A program made the translations under genes and the position numbers. This document shows positions 42,437-51,955 of a stretch of DNA of 64,000 bases, in pieces. Positions within the stretch are counted from its first letter, which is position 1, and each line of letters begins with the position of its first letter. A model generated the notes under the pieces. That model made no database searches. It was not told where the DNA came from and worked only from the letters and a program-made list of their open reading frames with translations. This stretch comes from QIJE01 sp048541835 (GTDB lineage Bacteria; SZUA-79; Acidulodesulfobacterales; Acidulodesulfobacteraceae), in the NCBI RefSeq assembly GCF_048541835.1, contig NZ_JBLEOY010000001.1, positions 806,001-870,000 of the forward strand, written 5' to 3'.

Positions 42437-43405
42437 CTAAGACAAACCGTCGACAATATTTTTACTTAATATTTCTAAACCACCTTTGTCTATAAGCCTA
42501 ATGGCCAGACTATTTCCTATATTCTCATAATCCCCTTTGTCTCCTTCAAGTTCGTCTTCCAAATATTCTCCATGTGTGTTGGAGACAAAACATTTGATAC
42601 GTAAATTGCCCTCTTTCAAATAAGCATAGGCGCCTACGGGGGATGCGCAGCCGCAATTCAACTTCTTGATACAAGCCCTTTCCGCAAAAACGCAAACAAG
42701 GGTATCCTCATCGTTCAAGTGTAAAACAGCCTCTTTAATATCTTCCCTACCGGCTTTATATTCAATAGCGATTACTCCCTGTCCGCACTGCGGTATAAAC
42801 TTAAGCGGGTCTAAATATATATCTATATGCGATGCGAAATTAAGCCTTATGAGACCGCTTGAGGATAAGACTATCGCATCGAAAAGCCCGCTTTTTAATT
42901 TCTCCAACCTTGTATCTACATTGCCCCTTAAGGATTTGAATATGACGTCGTCCCTAAGTTTTGCAATCAACGACCTTCTTCTCAAGCTGGAGGTTCCGAT
43001 TATTGCATGATTTTTTAACGCCGGCAAGAGATGCTCAAACGAATCCGCTTTAGAAACTCCAGATTTATCTTTCAAGATAATACAATCCCTCGGGTCATCT
43101 CTTTTTAAAACCGCGCCTATCGTCAAACCCTCCGGAATCACTTGAGGAACGTCTTTCAAACTATGTACGGCAATATCTACGTCGCCGTCAAGAAGAGCCT
43201 CCTCTATCTCTTTTACGAATAGACCCTTTCCGCCGAAACTGCTTAATGAGGCATTTAAAATTTTATCTCCCGACGTTTTGAGGATTATTATCTCAATCTC
43301 TATATCTTCAGCAAGGTTATGATATACCCGGCTCAATTCGTCCCTTACGAGATTAGCTTGATATAGCGCAAGCTTACTGCCGCGTGTTCCTATTTTAATC
43401 TTCAA
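42437..43405 (-). CDS. hemC: Porphobilinogen deaminase (hydroxymethylbilane synthase)
   Basis: Polymerises four porphobilinogens into hydroxymethylbilane. It is 322 residues. Marks are IGTRGSKLALYQANLV at the start, HSLKDVPQVIPEGL, GTSSLRRRSLIAKLRDD, RGNVDTRLEKLKSG and QCGQGVIAIEY. The dipyrromethane-binding cysteine lies in KLNCGCASPVGAYA. The gene is in the same direction as hemA, 37 bases after it. Confidence 0.96.
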   Translation of the reverse strand: MKIKIGTRGSKLALYQANLVRDELSRVYHNLAEDIEIEIIILKTSGDKILNASLSSFGGKGLFVKEIEEALLDGDVDIAVHSLKDVPQVIPEGLTIGAVLKRDDPRDCIILKDKSGVSKADSFEHLLPALKNHAIIGTSSLRRRSLIAKLRDDVIFKSLRGNVDTRLEKLKSGLFDAIVLSSSGLIRLNFASHIDIYLDPLKFIPQCGQGVIAIEYKAGREDIKEAVLHLNDEDTLVCVFAERACIKKLNCGCASPVGAYAYLKEGNLRIKCFVSNTHGEYLEDELEGDKGDYENIGNSLAIRLIDKGGLEILSKNIVDGLS

Positions 43406-43442
43406 AATTTATCCTGTTTTTCAATTATTTATAGTTGTAATT

Positions 43443-44825
43443 TTATTTTATTATTTTTATTCTTGATCTGCTATCTTGTTTTTCCGAATTACGATATTCG
43501 CCGTTATCCTGCCCCCTTGTGCTTTTAGGGTCTTCAAGGTCAAGATTGAAAAGCGATTTTATCATTTCTATCAAATTTAGTCCGCCGGGGTTTAAGTAAG
43601 CTTTTTTTATCAGCATAGTAGGCTCATGAAGAATCTTATTGGTAAGGGAATTTATTATTAAATCCTTTTCCTTTTTTTCTCCGATATACTCGGATAATTC
43701 CGTTTCTAATATGTTTTTAACCTTATTTCTCAGTGAAATTATCACCGGAACGGCATTTAAGGATTCCTTCCAATCCATGAACTCTTTAACGTTAATCTCT
43801 ATAAGCTCGCGGGCGGCATCGGCCTCCCGCTTTCTTATCTCTATGTTATCCTCTATCATTTTTCCTATATCATCTATATCGAACAGATATACATTGGATA
43901 TTTTATTAATTTCCGGATCGATATTCCGCGGCACGGAAATATCGATTAAAAATAACGGCCTCTGCTTGCGAATCTTTATAATAGGGATTATATCATTATA
44001 CTTCAACACATAATCTTTGGCGCCGGTCGAACATAAAACTATATCCGATTGCGGTAAGAATTTATAATATTCGGAAAAATCAATAACGCTTAAACATTCT
44101 TTTTCGTTCAACCCGAACGCATCTTCAATAAATCGATGTGCCTTTTCTTTAGTCCGGTTTGCAATATATATGTTTTGCACTCCGCATTTTAGAAAATGCT
44201 TAACGGTCAGCTTTCCCATTTCTCCGGACCCGAGAAGCAAAACTTTTTTTTCGCTCAAGCTGTTAAAAATTTTTTTAGAGAGCTCTACTGCCGCATAACT
44301 GACCGATACCGGAGACGACGCTATCTTTGTCTCCGTTCTAACCGTTTTTGCACAATTAAAAGTCTTATGGAACAGCTTGTTTAAAAACTGCCCCATTGTT
44401 TTAGAATCACATGCCTCGTTATATGCTTCTTTAATTTGCCCCAATATCTGAGACTCGCCTATTACCATAGAGTCTAAACTTGAAGCCACCATAAATAAAT
44501 GCCTTACCGCATTATTGTTGAGATACACATAAAGAAGAGAATCGCGACAACCTTCTCCGAAAAAATATTCCGTAATAAAGCCCCTAATAAAGTGAGTCTT
44601 CCCCTCTGCCGCCCATGAAGGTAAATCCATTATGAACTCCGTTCTGTTGCATGTGGTGAGTACGACAATTCCGTTAACCAAATTTCTACCGTTTTCGCCT
44701 TTTAAATCAAGCAATTCTTTTGAAAAGCTGTATCTCAATTCGGAGGTAATAAGCTTTTTGGAGACCACCTCTCTATCGCTTATTTTTGCCGTTTTATGGC
44801 TTAACCCTATAATTAAAATGTCCAT
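43443..44825 (-). CDS. hemA: Glutamyl-tRNA reductase
   Basis: Reduces glutamyl-tRNA(Glu) to glutamate-1-semialdehyde with NADPH, the first committed step of the C5 tetrapyrrole pathway. It is 460 residues. The N-terminal catalytic domain has GLSHKTAKI, the active-site Cys in LTTCNRTEF and DSMVIGESQILGQIKEAY. The NADPH domain has KKVLLLGSGEMGKLTVKHF, and a helical dimer domain follows. The tail is charged and low complexity. It follows the hemX-like gene by 28 bases. Confidence 0.96.
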   Translation of the reverse strand: MDILIIGLSHKTAKISDREVVSKKLITSELRYSFSKELLDLKGENGRNLVNGIVVLTTCNRTEFIMDLPSWAAEGKTHFIRGFITEYFFGEGCRDSLLYVYLNNNAVRHLFMVASSLDSMVIGESQILGQIKEAYNEACDSKTMGQFLNKLFHKTFNCAKTVRTETKIASSPVSVSYAAVELSKKIFNSLSEKKVLLLGSGEMGKLTVKHFLKCGVQNIYIANRTKEKAHRFIEDAFGLNEKECLSVIDFSEYYKFLPQSDIVLCSTGAKDYVLKYNDIIPIIKIRKQRPLFLIDISVPRNIDPEINKISNVYLFDIDDIGKMIEDNIEIRKREADAARELIEINVKEFMDWKESLNAVPVIISLRNKVKNILETELSEYIGEKKEKDLIINSLTNKILHEPTMLIKKAYLNPGGLNLIEMIKSLFNLDLEDPKSTRGQDNGEYRNSEKQDSRSRIKIIK

Positions 44826-44853
44826 AGCCGAGCAACCTTACCTTAAATTTTAC

Positions 44854-45696
44854 TTAAAATCCGTGAAAAGTCGGAAATAAATAAAAAGATAAACTTAAAC
44901 TAAAAAGTATAAACAAGAAACCTATTACGCTAAAAACAGCCGCTTTTTTCCCTCTCACCCCTTTTGCTATCCTTTCGTGTAATAAAACCGCATAAATAAG
45001 CCATATAATCAGGGATATAATCTCAATAGGTTTTGCAACGATAACGGCATTAAACAAAGAACTCGACAAATAAATTCCAAGAGCGATTCCTATAGTGATA
45101 AACGGAAATCCTATCTTCAGACACTGATAATTAATATTATCCAACAACTCTAAGTTATATCCGCTGCCCGAATAGAAAACTTCGTCGAGCGAATTATCCT
45201 TTTTATCGAATAATTTCAAGCTCTTTTTAATCTTAATTTTTCTTTCTTGAAAAATATATATCAAAGAAACCATAAAAGCAAGAGCAAAAAGCGAATCACC
45301 TATCAATATGAGTATTATATGCGTTAAAAGTATGGTTTTATCAACACTGAACATAACCGGTTCTATCTTAATATGGGGGACAAAAAAACCTATAAGCAAA
45401 TTTACCGCAACCAAAGGAGTAACGTATAAAAGGATGTACTCCGCCCTATAGAAAAGACTGAACAATACTATAACCGTCATCAAGAGCCAGGCGTTAAAAA
45501 AAACAAACCAGCCGATGTGAACGGAGGCATTGAATCCTTTAGTACTTAAAAATACAAAAAATATTAAACTCTGAAGGATAAATCCTGCGTAAATTAAAAT
45601 GGTAAAAAACTTGTGCAGCTTCTTTTTTCTCGGCAAAATAAGTGCATAAGAAAATATATATATAAAAAACGGAATTAAATATAGTTCATTAGACAT
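44854..45696 (-). CDS. HemX/CcsA-family integral membrane protein
   Basis: A 280-residue protein with about eight hydrophobic segments, of the cytochrome c assembly/HemX family. Several His in membrane-boundary positions (HIGWFVFF, LLTHIILILIGDSLFAL, ERIAKG preceded by LLH) fit the family's heme-binding pattern. A clear tryptophan-rich WWD loop is not seen, so a HemX-like role in controlling or supporting HemA is more likely than heme export. It sits between sirC and hemA, the usual hemX place. Confidence 0.82.
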   Translation of the reverse strand: MSNELYLIPFFIYIFSYALILPRKKKLHKFFTILIYAGFILQSLIFFVFLSTKGFNASVHIGWFVFFNAWLLMTVIVLFSLFYRAEYILLYVTPLVAVNLLIGFFVPHIKIEPVMFSVDKTILLTHIILILIGDSLFALAFMVSLIYIFQERKIKIKKSLKLFDKKDNSLDEVFYSGSGYNLELLDNINYQCLKIGFPFITIGIALGIYLSSSLFNAVIVAKPIEIISLIIWLIYAVLLHERIAKGVRGKKAAVFSVIGFLFILFSLSLSFYLFPTFHGF

Positions 45697-45701
45697 TATC
45701 G

Positions 45702-46346
45702 CTAAGACCTCTTAAGAAAACTGCTTATAAAAATACTTATGTCGGAAAATTTTTTATCCTTAACAAGTTCAAAAAGATCGGAATTAACTAATTCGTCAAA
45801 AAGTTTTTGGTTTCTGCTCTGCGGATATTTTTTCATCTTGATTTCCCGCCTCATAAGTCCAAGAATTTTGACATAAGTAGTATATTCCTCGCCATAAATC
45901 TTTTCTAAATCCTCTCTTATTTTTCGAGAAAGTCTCGGGCTTAATCCGCCCGTAAAAATGGCTATATCAAATTCACCCCTCGAAACAAGTGCCGGAAGGG
46001 TAAACGTACAAAGTTCCGGCTTATCGGCAACGTTAATCAATATATTTTTTCTTACGCATCTCTTGGATAAACTTTCCTCCATCTTCAAATTCTTCTCTTC
46101 GGAAGAAACAGCGCAAAACACGGCAAATGCACCACTCTCATCCCCTGCCTTATACTCTCTTTGGACCCACTTGATCCTTGATTTTTTGATAAATCCGTTT
46201 ATCTTCTCCGTTATTTCCGGAGCAACTAATGTTACGTTCGCGCCCCTTTCTAAAAGCCTTTCCGTCTTTCTTGCCGCAATAACGCCTCCTCCGACTACGA
46301 GGACCTTTTTATTATAAATATTAAGATTTACGGGATAACATTTCAT
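45702..46346 (-). CDS. sirC: Precorrin-2 dehydrogenase / sirohydrochlorin ferrochelatase-type protein
   Basis: Oxidises precorrin-2 to sirohydrochlorin with NAD+, and may insert iron as in yeast Met8. It is 214 residues, the short form with no fused methyltransferase (CobA is elsewhere in the operon). The NAD-binding motif is KVLVVGGGVIAARKTERLL, followed by FCAVSSEEKN, NVADKPELCTFTLPALVSRG and GGLSPRLSRKIREDLEK. It is the first gene of the heme operon and supplies the siroheme branch used by AhbC and AhbD. Confidence 0.9.
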   Translation of the reverse strand: MKCYPVNLNIYNKKVLVVGGGVIAARKTERLLERGANVTLVAPEITEKINGFIKKSRIKWVQREYKAGDESGAFAVFCAVSSEEKNLKMEESLSKRCVRKNILINVADKPELCTFTLPALVSRGEFDIAIFTGGLSPRLSRKIREDLEKIYGEEYTTYVKILGLMRREIKMKKYPQSRNQKLFDELVNSDLFELVKDKKFSDISIFISSFLKRS

Positions 46347-46352
46347 TAATTT

Positions 46353-46895
46353 TTATTCTCCAAAAACAAGAGCGGAAAATGTAAATATGTCCGCCCCGGT
46401 TTTATAAGCATCGGAAGGGAGTCCGGCTTTCATGGAGACTGCCTCTAAAAATCCCTTTTTATTCATATTGTGTTCAACGGCAACTTGCGGAAGCAAAACC
46501 CCGCGATACTGTCCTTTAATAAAATATAAACCGTGTCTTCCTATTTCTATATCGTCAAAATTATCTATCTTTTCAAGCGGGGTTAAAACGGATATCTCTA
46601 TTTTTATATTTTGAAGTTCCGAATCTTTTAACGGGATAAATCTATGGTCGTTAAATGCCGCTTCTTTTGCCATATCGTAAACATTTTGATATATCTGCGT
46701 GTTAAAATTAAAATTTCCTATACATCCCCTTAATTGCTCGCCTCCCGTTTTCAACGTAACAAAAACCCCCGATTTAATCTTAAGATTATCGGTAAGTAAA
46801 GACGTCAACTCTTTTAAGTCGCCACCTTCAATAGCTCTTCTTGCTATCTTCAGTAAAAGCGATTTTTCATTTTCAGTCAAATCAAAATTTTTCAT
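46353..46895 (-). CDS. amrA: AmmeMemoRadiSam system protein A (AMMECR1 domain)
   Basis: A 180-residue AMMECR1-domain protein with the invariant LRGCIGNF motif and FNDHRFIPL and EISVLTPLE segments. In bacteria it is found with a Memo-like dioxygenase-fold protein and a radical SAM enzyme, a system of unknown chemistry. Neither partner is in the window. It lies seven bases upstream of sirC in the same direction, so it may belong to the heme transcript. Confidence 0.88.
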   Translation of the reverse strand: MKNFDLTENEKSLLLKIARRAIEGGDLKELTSLLTDNLKIKSGVFVTLKTGGEQLRGCIGNFNFNTQIYQNVYDMAKEAAFNDHRFIPLKDSELQNIKIEISVLTPLEKIDNFDDIEIGRHGLYFIKGQYRGVLLPQVAVEHNMNKKGFLEAVSMKAGLPSDAYKTGADIFTFSALVFGE

Positions 46896-46926
46896 ATTAA
46901 CCGCCCTCTAATCATTATTTATTATT

Positions 46927-47349
46927 TTAGCAGTTTTCTATTCTATATGACCATTTTATATCAATTGCGCCCTTCAACATCGCCCAAACGCTACAATATT
47001 TATCCTTTGATAATTCTATGGCTCTTTTTACCGCCTGCTCTTCGATATTCTTACCCCTAATCGTATAAATTATCGTAATTTTGGTGAATACGCGGGGGTG
47101 TGTATCTGCTTTTTCGCCGGTAACGCTAACATTATAATCAACTACATTCTGTCTTTTTTTCTTTAAAATGGAAATTATATCCATGGAGCTACACCCGGCA
47201 AGACTTACAAGTATTAAATCCATGGGTCTCATTCCCTCTCCGCTACCGCCTGATTCCTTAGACGTATCAAGTAAAATCGAATAACCATTGTTCTCGTCCG
47301 AATATGCGCGGAACCGTAAATCTTCAAGATATTCTAATTTTATTCCCAT
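46927..47349 (-). CDS. OsmC/Ohr-family protein
   Basis: A 140-residue OsmC-fold protein. The ATG at 47349 (MGIKLEYLED) is chosen because AAGGAGG lies seven bases upstream, inside a longer open frame. Family marks are the MRPMDLILVSLAGCSSMDII helix, with a conserved cysteine, and KYCSVWAML with the second cysteine. Some OsmC proteins are thiol peroxidases with these two cysteines; the YhfA-like subgroup, which this resembles, has no firm function. It follows gpsA. Confidence 0.87.
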   Translation of the reverse strand: MGIKLEYLEDLRFRAYSDENNGYSILLDTSKESGGSGEGMRPMDLILVSLAGCSSMDIISILKKKRQNVVDYNVSVTGEKADTHPRVFTKITIIYTIRGKNIEEQAVKRAIELSKDKYCSVWAMLKGAIDIKWSYRIENC

Positions 47350-47366
47350 AACCGGCCTCCTTAATT

Positions 47367-48395
47367 TCACTTTTCAATAAATTCGTCTTTTATATCTCTT
47401 TCCAACAATCTCACTATTGCATCTGCAGGCTTAAGCCCTTCAAAAAGAACGGAATAGACAACGTCCGTTATCGGCATATATATATCCCTTTCCTTGGCTA
47501 TCTTATGGACGGATTTTGCCGTTGCAACGCCCTCAGCGACCATTTTCATTCCGCTTAGAATGGAACATAATTTCTCACCCTTACCGATTCTTATTCCCAC
47601 GGTCATGTTTCTGCTTAAATTAGACGTTGACGTAAGCATTAAATCTCCAAGACCTGACAGTCCGGTAAATGTTCGCCTATCCGCCCCAAGTGCCTCGCCG
47701 AATCTTGTCATTTCGACTATTCCCCGCGTTATAAGCGCAGCCCTGGCATTATTACCCAACCCGAGTCCGTCGGAGATGCCGGCTGCAAGGGCAATAATAT
47801 TTTTAACAGCGCCTCCGAGTTCGACGCCCTTGACGTCGTTCAGGGTATATATTCTAAAATTTATTATATTTTTAAAAAAAAATTTTAATTCATCTAAAAT
47901 TTTATCATTAAAAGAAGCTACACAAACAGCCGTAGGAAGATTCTTAGAGACCTCAACCGCAAAACTCGGACCGCTTAAAACGGCATACCTTTCTAATACA
48001 GAGGTGCCCAATATGCCCTCAAATACCTTATACGGCAGGTTCATGGATTTATCGCCCAATCCCTTTGCCGTATTAACGAATATATAATCACTCAGATTAA
48101 ATTTATTCTCATACTTTTTAATATCTATCAGGATATTCTTGAGTGCACTTGAAGGAACTACGAGGAATATAATTCGACAGTTCTTAAGGACGGCTTCATA
48201 ATCGTCCGTTATTATGATATTTTCGTCTAAAAATACCCCCTTTAAATAATATTCGTTATATCTTTTCGCTTTTAATTCTTCCGCAAACTCTTTGCTTCTG
48301 CATTTTAAGTAAATCTCCGGGGCAAATTTCGCAAAGTTCACCGAAAGCGCCGTTCCAAAACTACCCGAGCCTATAATGCCAATTGGTTCCTTCAT
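47367..48395 (-). CDS. gpsA: Glycerol-3-phosphate dehydrogenase [NAD(P)+]
   Basis: Reduces dihydroxyacetone phosphate to sn-glycerol 3-phosphate for phospholipid synthesis. It is 342 residues. The dinucleotide motif IGIIGSGSFGTALSVNFA is at the start, VVPSSALK and AKGLG follow, SGPSFAVEVSKNLPTAV is in the middle, and the catalytic Lys region is GVELGGAVKNIIALAAGISDG. FTGLSGLGDLMLTSTS marks the C-terminal domain. Confidence 0.96.
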   Translation of the reverse strand: MKEPIGIIGSGSFGTALSVNFAKFAPEIYLKCRSKEFAEELKAKRYNEYYLKGVFLDENIIITDDYEAVLKNCRIIFLVVPSSALKNILIDIKKYENKFNLSDYIFVNTAKGLGDKSMNLPYKVFEGILGTSVLERYAVLSGPSFAVEVSKNLPTAVCVASFNDKILDELKFFFKNIINFRIYTLNDVKGVELGGAVKNIIALAAGISDGLGLGNNARAALITRGIVEMTRFGEALGADRRTFTGLSGLGDLMLTSTSNLSRNMTVGIRIGKGEKLCSILSGMKMVAEGVATAKSVHKIAKERDIYMPITDVVYSVLFEGLKPADAIVRLLERDIKDEFIEK

Positions 48396-48427
48396 GTTAT
48401 ATTAATCACATTAATGTTTTATTATTC

Positions 48428-50857
48428 CTACATGTCGTCATTTACATCGTTTACGGATACCATCGCGCTCACGACCCTTTCGTCTTCATGGAGGTCTACC
48501 AATTTTACGCCCATAGTATTCCTTCCGATACTTCTCAACCTGGACTCGTTAATTCTAATTATCTTGCCGTTAGACGTAATCAGTATTATATCATTATCTC
48601 CAGATGCTTTAAGGACGGAAACCACATGACCGTTTCTCTGTCCGGTTTTAACGGCGATTATGCCCTTTCCACCCCTGCTCTGCTTTCTGAACTCCGTCAT
48701 CTTTGTCTTTTTGCCGTAACCTTTTTCGGTAATAGCAATGAGATAGTCATTCTCGGAAGAAAGCAAATCCATGGAAACGACGAAGTCGTCCTCGGAAAGT
48801 TTTATTCCCCTGACACCCATCGTTCCCCTGCCGAGCGTTCTAAAACTGTCAATATCCGCACAAAGAGACTTACCGGTTCTTGTTGCTATTACCGCAAGCT
48901 GATTTTGTACGGCGCTATCCGTTATACGAGTACTTATAACCTCGTCGTCGGCTTTTAGTTTTATAGCTATTAACCCGTTTTTTCTAATATTTGCAAATCT
49001 ATCTAAAGAAATTTTGATAATCTGTCCCTTTTTTGTAGCAATAAAAACGGAATAATTCTTATCAAAATCTCTAATGGGGAATACCGACGAAACCGACTCG
49101 TTTTCCTTTAATCCTATAAGATTTATTATCGGCTTTCCTTTAGATGTTTTGAGCGTTTCCGGTATATTGTAAACGTTTAATTTATAAGCATTACCTAAAT
49201 TTGTTATAAATAAAATAGCGTCGAGCGTATTAGCGCAGAATGAGTTTGCGACAAAATCCTCTTTTTTGGATTTTATACCGGTCTGTCCCTTCCCGCCTCT
49301 ATTTTGAGCCTTAAACGTAGCCAGTTTTGTTCTTTTTATATAGCCGTTTTCCGTTAACATGACTATCATTGCCTCGTTATGGATAAGATCGGTAATAGTT
49401 ACTTCGTTCTCCTCTTTTACTATTTCCGTCTTTCTTTTATCGCCGAATTTGTCCCTGATAAGCATAAGCTCTTTTTTTATGACATCTTTTATAAGTTTTT
49501 CGCTGCCCAAAAGCTCTTTCAGTTTTTCGACTTTTTTAAGCACTTCCTCATATTCTTTAACGATACGATCCCGTTCTAAATTGGTAAGTTTCTCTAATTT
49601 TAAATCAAGAACGGCGCGAGCCTGAATATCGGAAAAACCAAACCTTTCCATAAGACCTTCTTTGGCGGCAGCCGGAGATTTAGAGGCCTTTATGAGATCT
49701 ATAACTTCATCAATATTTTGTACTACTATTTTAAGTGCCTCTAATATATGGAGGCGCGCTTCGGCCTTCTTTAATTCAAATATAGTCCTCTTTATAACTA
49801 CCTCTTTTCTAAAGTCTACAAAGAGAGAGATCATATCCTTAATATTTAATATTTTGGGCTGATTGTTGACTATAGCAAGAAAAATTACGCCGAATGTCTC
49901 TTCAAGTTGGGTATGCTTAAAAAGGTTATTCATTACGACCGTCTCATTCGCGTCCCTTTTTAATTCTATCACTACTCTTAATCCTTCTCTATCGGATTCG
50001 TCCCTGAGATCCGATATTCCTTCTATTTTTTTTTCTTTAACAAGTTCGGCTATCCGTTCTAATATTTTTGACTTATTTACCTGATAAGGTATCTCCGTGA
50101 TGACTATTTTAGATTTTTCAAAATGATGTCTAGCCCTTACCTTGACAAGCCCCCTTCCAGTATTGAAATAATTATTAATCCCGGAATATCCGTAAATTAT
50201 TCCGCCGGTAGGAAAATCTGGACCCTTGATTAAAGATTTTAATTCATCTATTCCGCAGTCCCGATTATCCATAAAATAAAGCGTAGCGTCTATTGATTCG
50301 ACAAGATTATGCGGAGGAATATTGGAAGACATCCCTACGGCGATACCGGATGAACCGTTAATGAGCAGGTTTGGAAACTTGGCCGGCAAAACAGACGGTT
50401 CTTTTAACGAACCGTCGTAATTGGGAGTAAAATCTACCGTTTCATAACCTATATCGTCTAATAAAAACGATGTAAGTTTTGTCATCTTGATTTCGGTATA
50501 TCTCATAGCCGCCGGAGGATCTCCATCTATCGAACCGAAATTTCCCTGACCGTTTACGAGAGGATATCTCAATGAAAAATCCTGCGCCATTCTGACAATA
50601 GAATCGTATACCGCCACGTCGCCGTGCGGATGGTATTTACCTATAACGTCACCGACTATTCTCGCGGATTTTTTATAAGACTTGTTAAAATCATTGCCTA
50701 TTTCGTTCATGGCAAAAAGAATCCTTCTGTGAACGGGCTTTAACCCGTCTTTAACCTCGGGAAGCGCCCTTCCTATAATTACGCTCATTGCATAATCGAG
50801 GTATGACTGCCTCATCTCGTCTTCGATATTAATATTAATAATCCTCTTCTGTTCCAA
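48428..50857 (-). CDS. gyrA: DNA gyrase subunit A
   Basis: The DNA-breaking and rejoining subunit of gyrase, which introduces negative supercoils with GyrB. It is 809 residues. Marks are the MSVIIGRALPEVKDGLKPVHRR N-terminal segment, GKYHPHGD, the catalytic Tyr120 in AAMRYTEI, and a C-terminal wrapping domain of repeated blades (for example QNRGGKGQTGI and QSRGGKGIIAVKTGQR). The first is close to the GyrA box. The residue equivalent to E. coli Ser83 is Val81, while Asp87 is kept as Asp85. gyrB is not in the window. Confidence 0.95.
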   Translation of the reverse strand: MEQKRIININIEDEMRQSYLDYAMSVIIGRALPEVKDGLKPVHRRILFAMNEIGNDFNKSYKKSARIVGDVIGKYHPHGDVAVYDSIVRMAQDFSLRYPLVNGQGNFGSIDGDPPAAMRYTEIKMTKLTSFLLDDIGYETVDFTPNYDGSLKEPSVLPAKFPNLLINGSSGIAVGMSSNIPPHNLVESIDATLYFMDNRDCGIDELKSLIKGPDFPTGGIIYGYSGINNYFNTGRGLVKVRARHHFEKSKIVITEIPYQVNKSKILERIAELVKEKKIEGISDLRDESDREGLRVVIELKRDANETVVMNNLFKHTQLEETFGVIFLAIVNNQPKILNIKDMISLFVDFRKEVVIKRTIFELKKAEARLHILEALKIVVQNIDEVIDLIKASKSPAAAKEGLMERFGFSDIQARAVLDLKLEKLTNLERDRIVKEYEEVLKKVEKLKELLGSEKLIKDVIKKELMLIRDKFGDKRKTEIVKEENEVTITDLIHNEAMIVMLTENGYIKRTKLATFKAQNRGGKGQTGIKSKKEDFVANSFCANTLDAILFITNLGNAYKLNVYNIPETLKTSKGKPIINLIGLKENESVSSVFPIRDFDKNYSVFIATKKGQIIKISLDRFANIRKNGLIAIKLKADDEVISTRITDSAVQNQLAVIATRTGKSLCADIDSFRTLGRGTMGVRGIKLSEDDFVVSMDLLSSENDYLIAITEKGYGKKTKMTEFRKQSRGGKGIIAVKTGQRNGHVVSVLKASGDNDIILITSNGKIIRINESRLRSIGRNTMGVKLVDLHEDERVVSAMVSVNDVNDDM

Positions 50858-50936
50858 AGCTCCTCCTTTAGTTAAACCATTACTGTCGCCGTTCTATTCT
50901 ATAAAGCATGTCTCTGATAAACGCAGTGTAATGCTG

Positions 50937-51938
50937 CTACCCGCCTATTTGATTCATAAAATTATTAGCCCACAATAAAGATTTCCGTTGTTTAGCCTTC
51001 TCTTTAAAATTATGTTTATATTTCTTTAATTGAACGATATCTAAAATTTTTTCAAAAGCCGCTTCGTCATCCTGTTCCGTAAGAATTTCCCTTATGCCAT
51101 ATTCACTGTCGTAAAAAAGGCAAAGCCTTAGATTGCCTAACGCCGTAAGTCTCAATCTACTGCAGTCTCCACAAAAATGCTCTGATAAAGGGCTTATAAA
51201 TCCGATAACCGCCCTGCCGTCCTTGAAACCAAACTCCTTACTAACCGAATTTCCGGCGGTAGGCGGTATCGGATTAAAATCATCAAACTCCGACCTTATT
51301 TTCTCTAATATTTCCTTAGACGTTATGGTATCTGTAATATTTCCGCCTATAGGCATATATTCTATAAATCGTAGATTAAGATCAAGTTCCCTCGCAAAGT
51401 AGATAAGATCAATTATTTCATCATCGTTTATGCCTTTTATTAAAACAACATTTATCTTTATCGGATCAAAACCGATTTTTTTGGCAAGATTTATACCGCT
51501 TAAAACATCTTTTAACTCGCCCGTTCTCGTAATACGGCGAAACCTGTCTTCCCTTAAAGAATCGAGACTGACGTTGATCCGCTTAAGACCGGCTGTATAA
51601 AGTTCCAAAGCATATTTTTCCAAAAGAGTTCCGTTCGTAGTCATGGAAACATCGTCTACCCCTTCTGTCTTGCCGATGCTTTCGACTAAACCCGTCAAAC
51701 CTTTTCTGACCAAAGGTTCTCCGCCGGTGATCCTTATCTTGCTAACTCCATGATTCGACAGAATCTTAACTAACCTTAAAATAACTTCATAAGAAATTAT
51801 TTCATTATGACTCAACAGTGAAATACCATTTTTCGGCATACAATAAACGCACCTCAAGTTACACCTATCGGTTACACTAATTCTTAAATATGTGATATTC
51901 CTGCCGTAAGCATCTTTTAATGGCTTAAACTCATTCAA
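50937..51938 (-). CDS. moaA: GTP 3',8-cyclase MoaA
   Basis: A radical SAM enzyme that starts molybdopterin synthesis by rearranging GTP. It is 333 residues. The N-terminal cluster is Cys26, Cys30 and Cys33 in CNLRCVYC. ITGGEPLVRKGL and the C-terminal cluster motif CGDC with a third Cys 14 residues further on (LRLCLF) follow. The protein ends in the Gly-Gly tail needed for activity. The molybdenum cofactor it leads to is separate from FeMo-cofactor. Confidence 0.95.
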   Translation of the reverse strand: MNEFKPLKDAYGRNITYLRISVTDRCNLRCVYCMPKNGISLLSHNEIISYEVILRLVKILSNHGVSKIRITGGEPLVRKGLTGLVESIGKTEGVDDVSMTTNGTLLEKYALELYTAGLKRINVSLDSLREDRFRRITRTGELKDVLSGINLAKKIGFDPIKINVVLIKGINDDEIIDLIYFARELDLNLRFIEYMPIGGNITDTITSKEILEKIRSEFDDFNPIPPTAGNSVSKEFGFKDGRAVIGFISPLSEHFCGDCSRLRLTALGNLRLCLFYDSEYGIREILTEQDDEAAFEKILDIVQLKKYKHNFKEKAKQRKSLLWANNFMNQIGG

Positions 51939-51955
51939 AATCTATCATCCTCAAA

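Noticed and set aside
48383..48958. A 191-codon plus-strand ORF opposite the end of gyrA.
   Set aside because: It lies entirely opposite a secure gene, has no family features and no ribosome-binding site, so it is a shadow frame.
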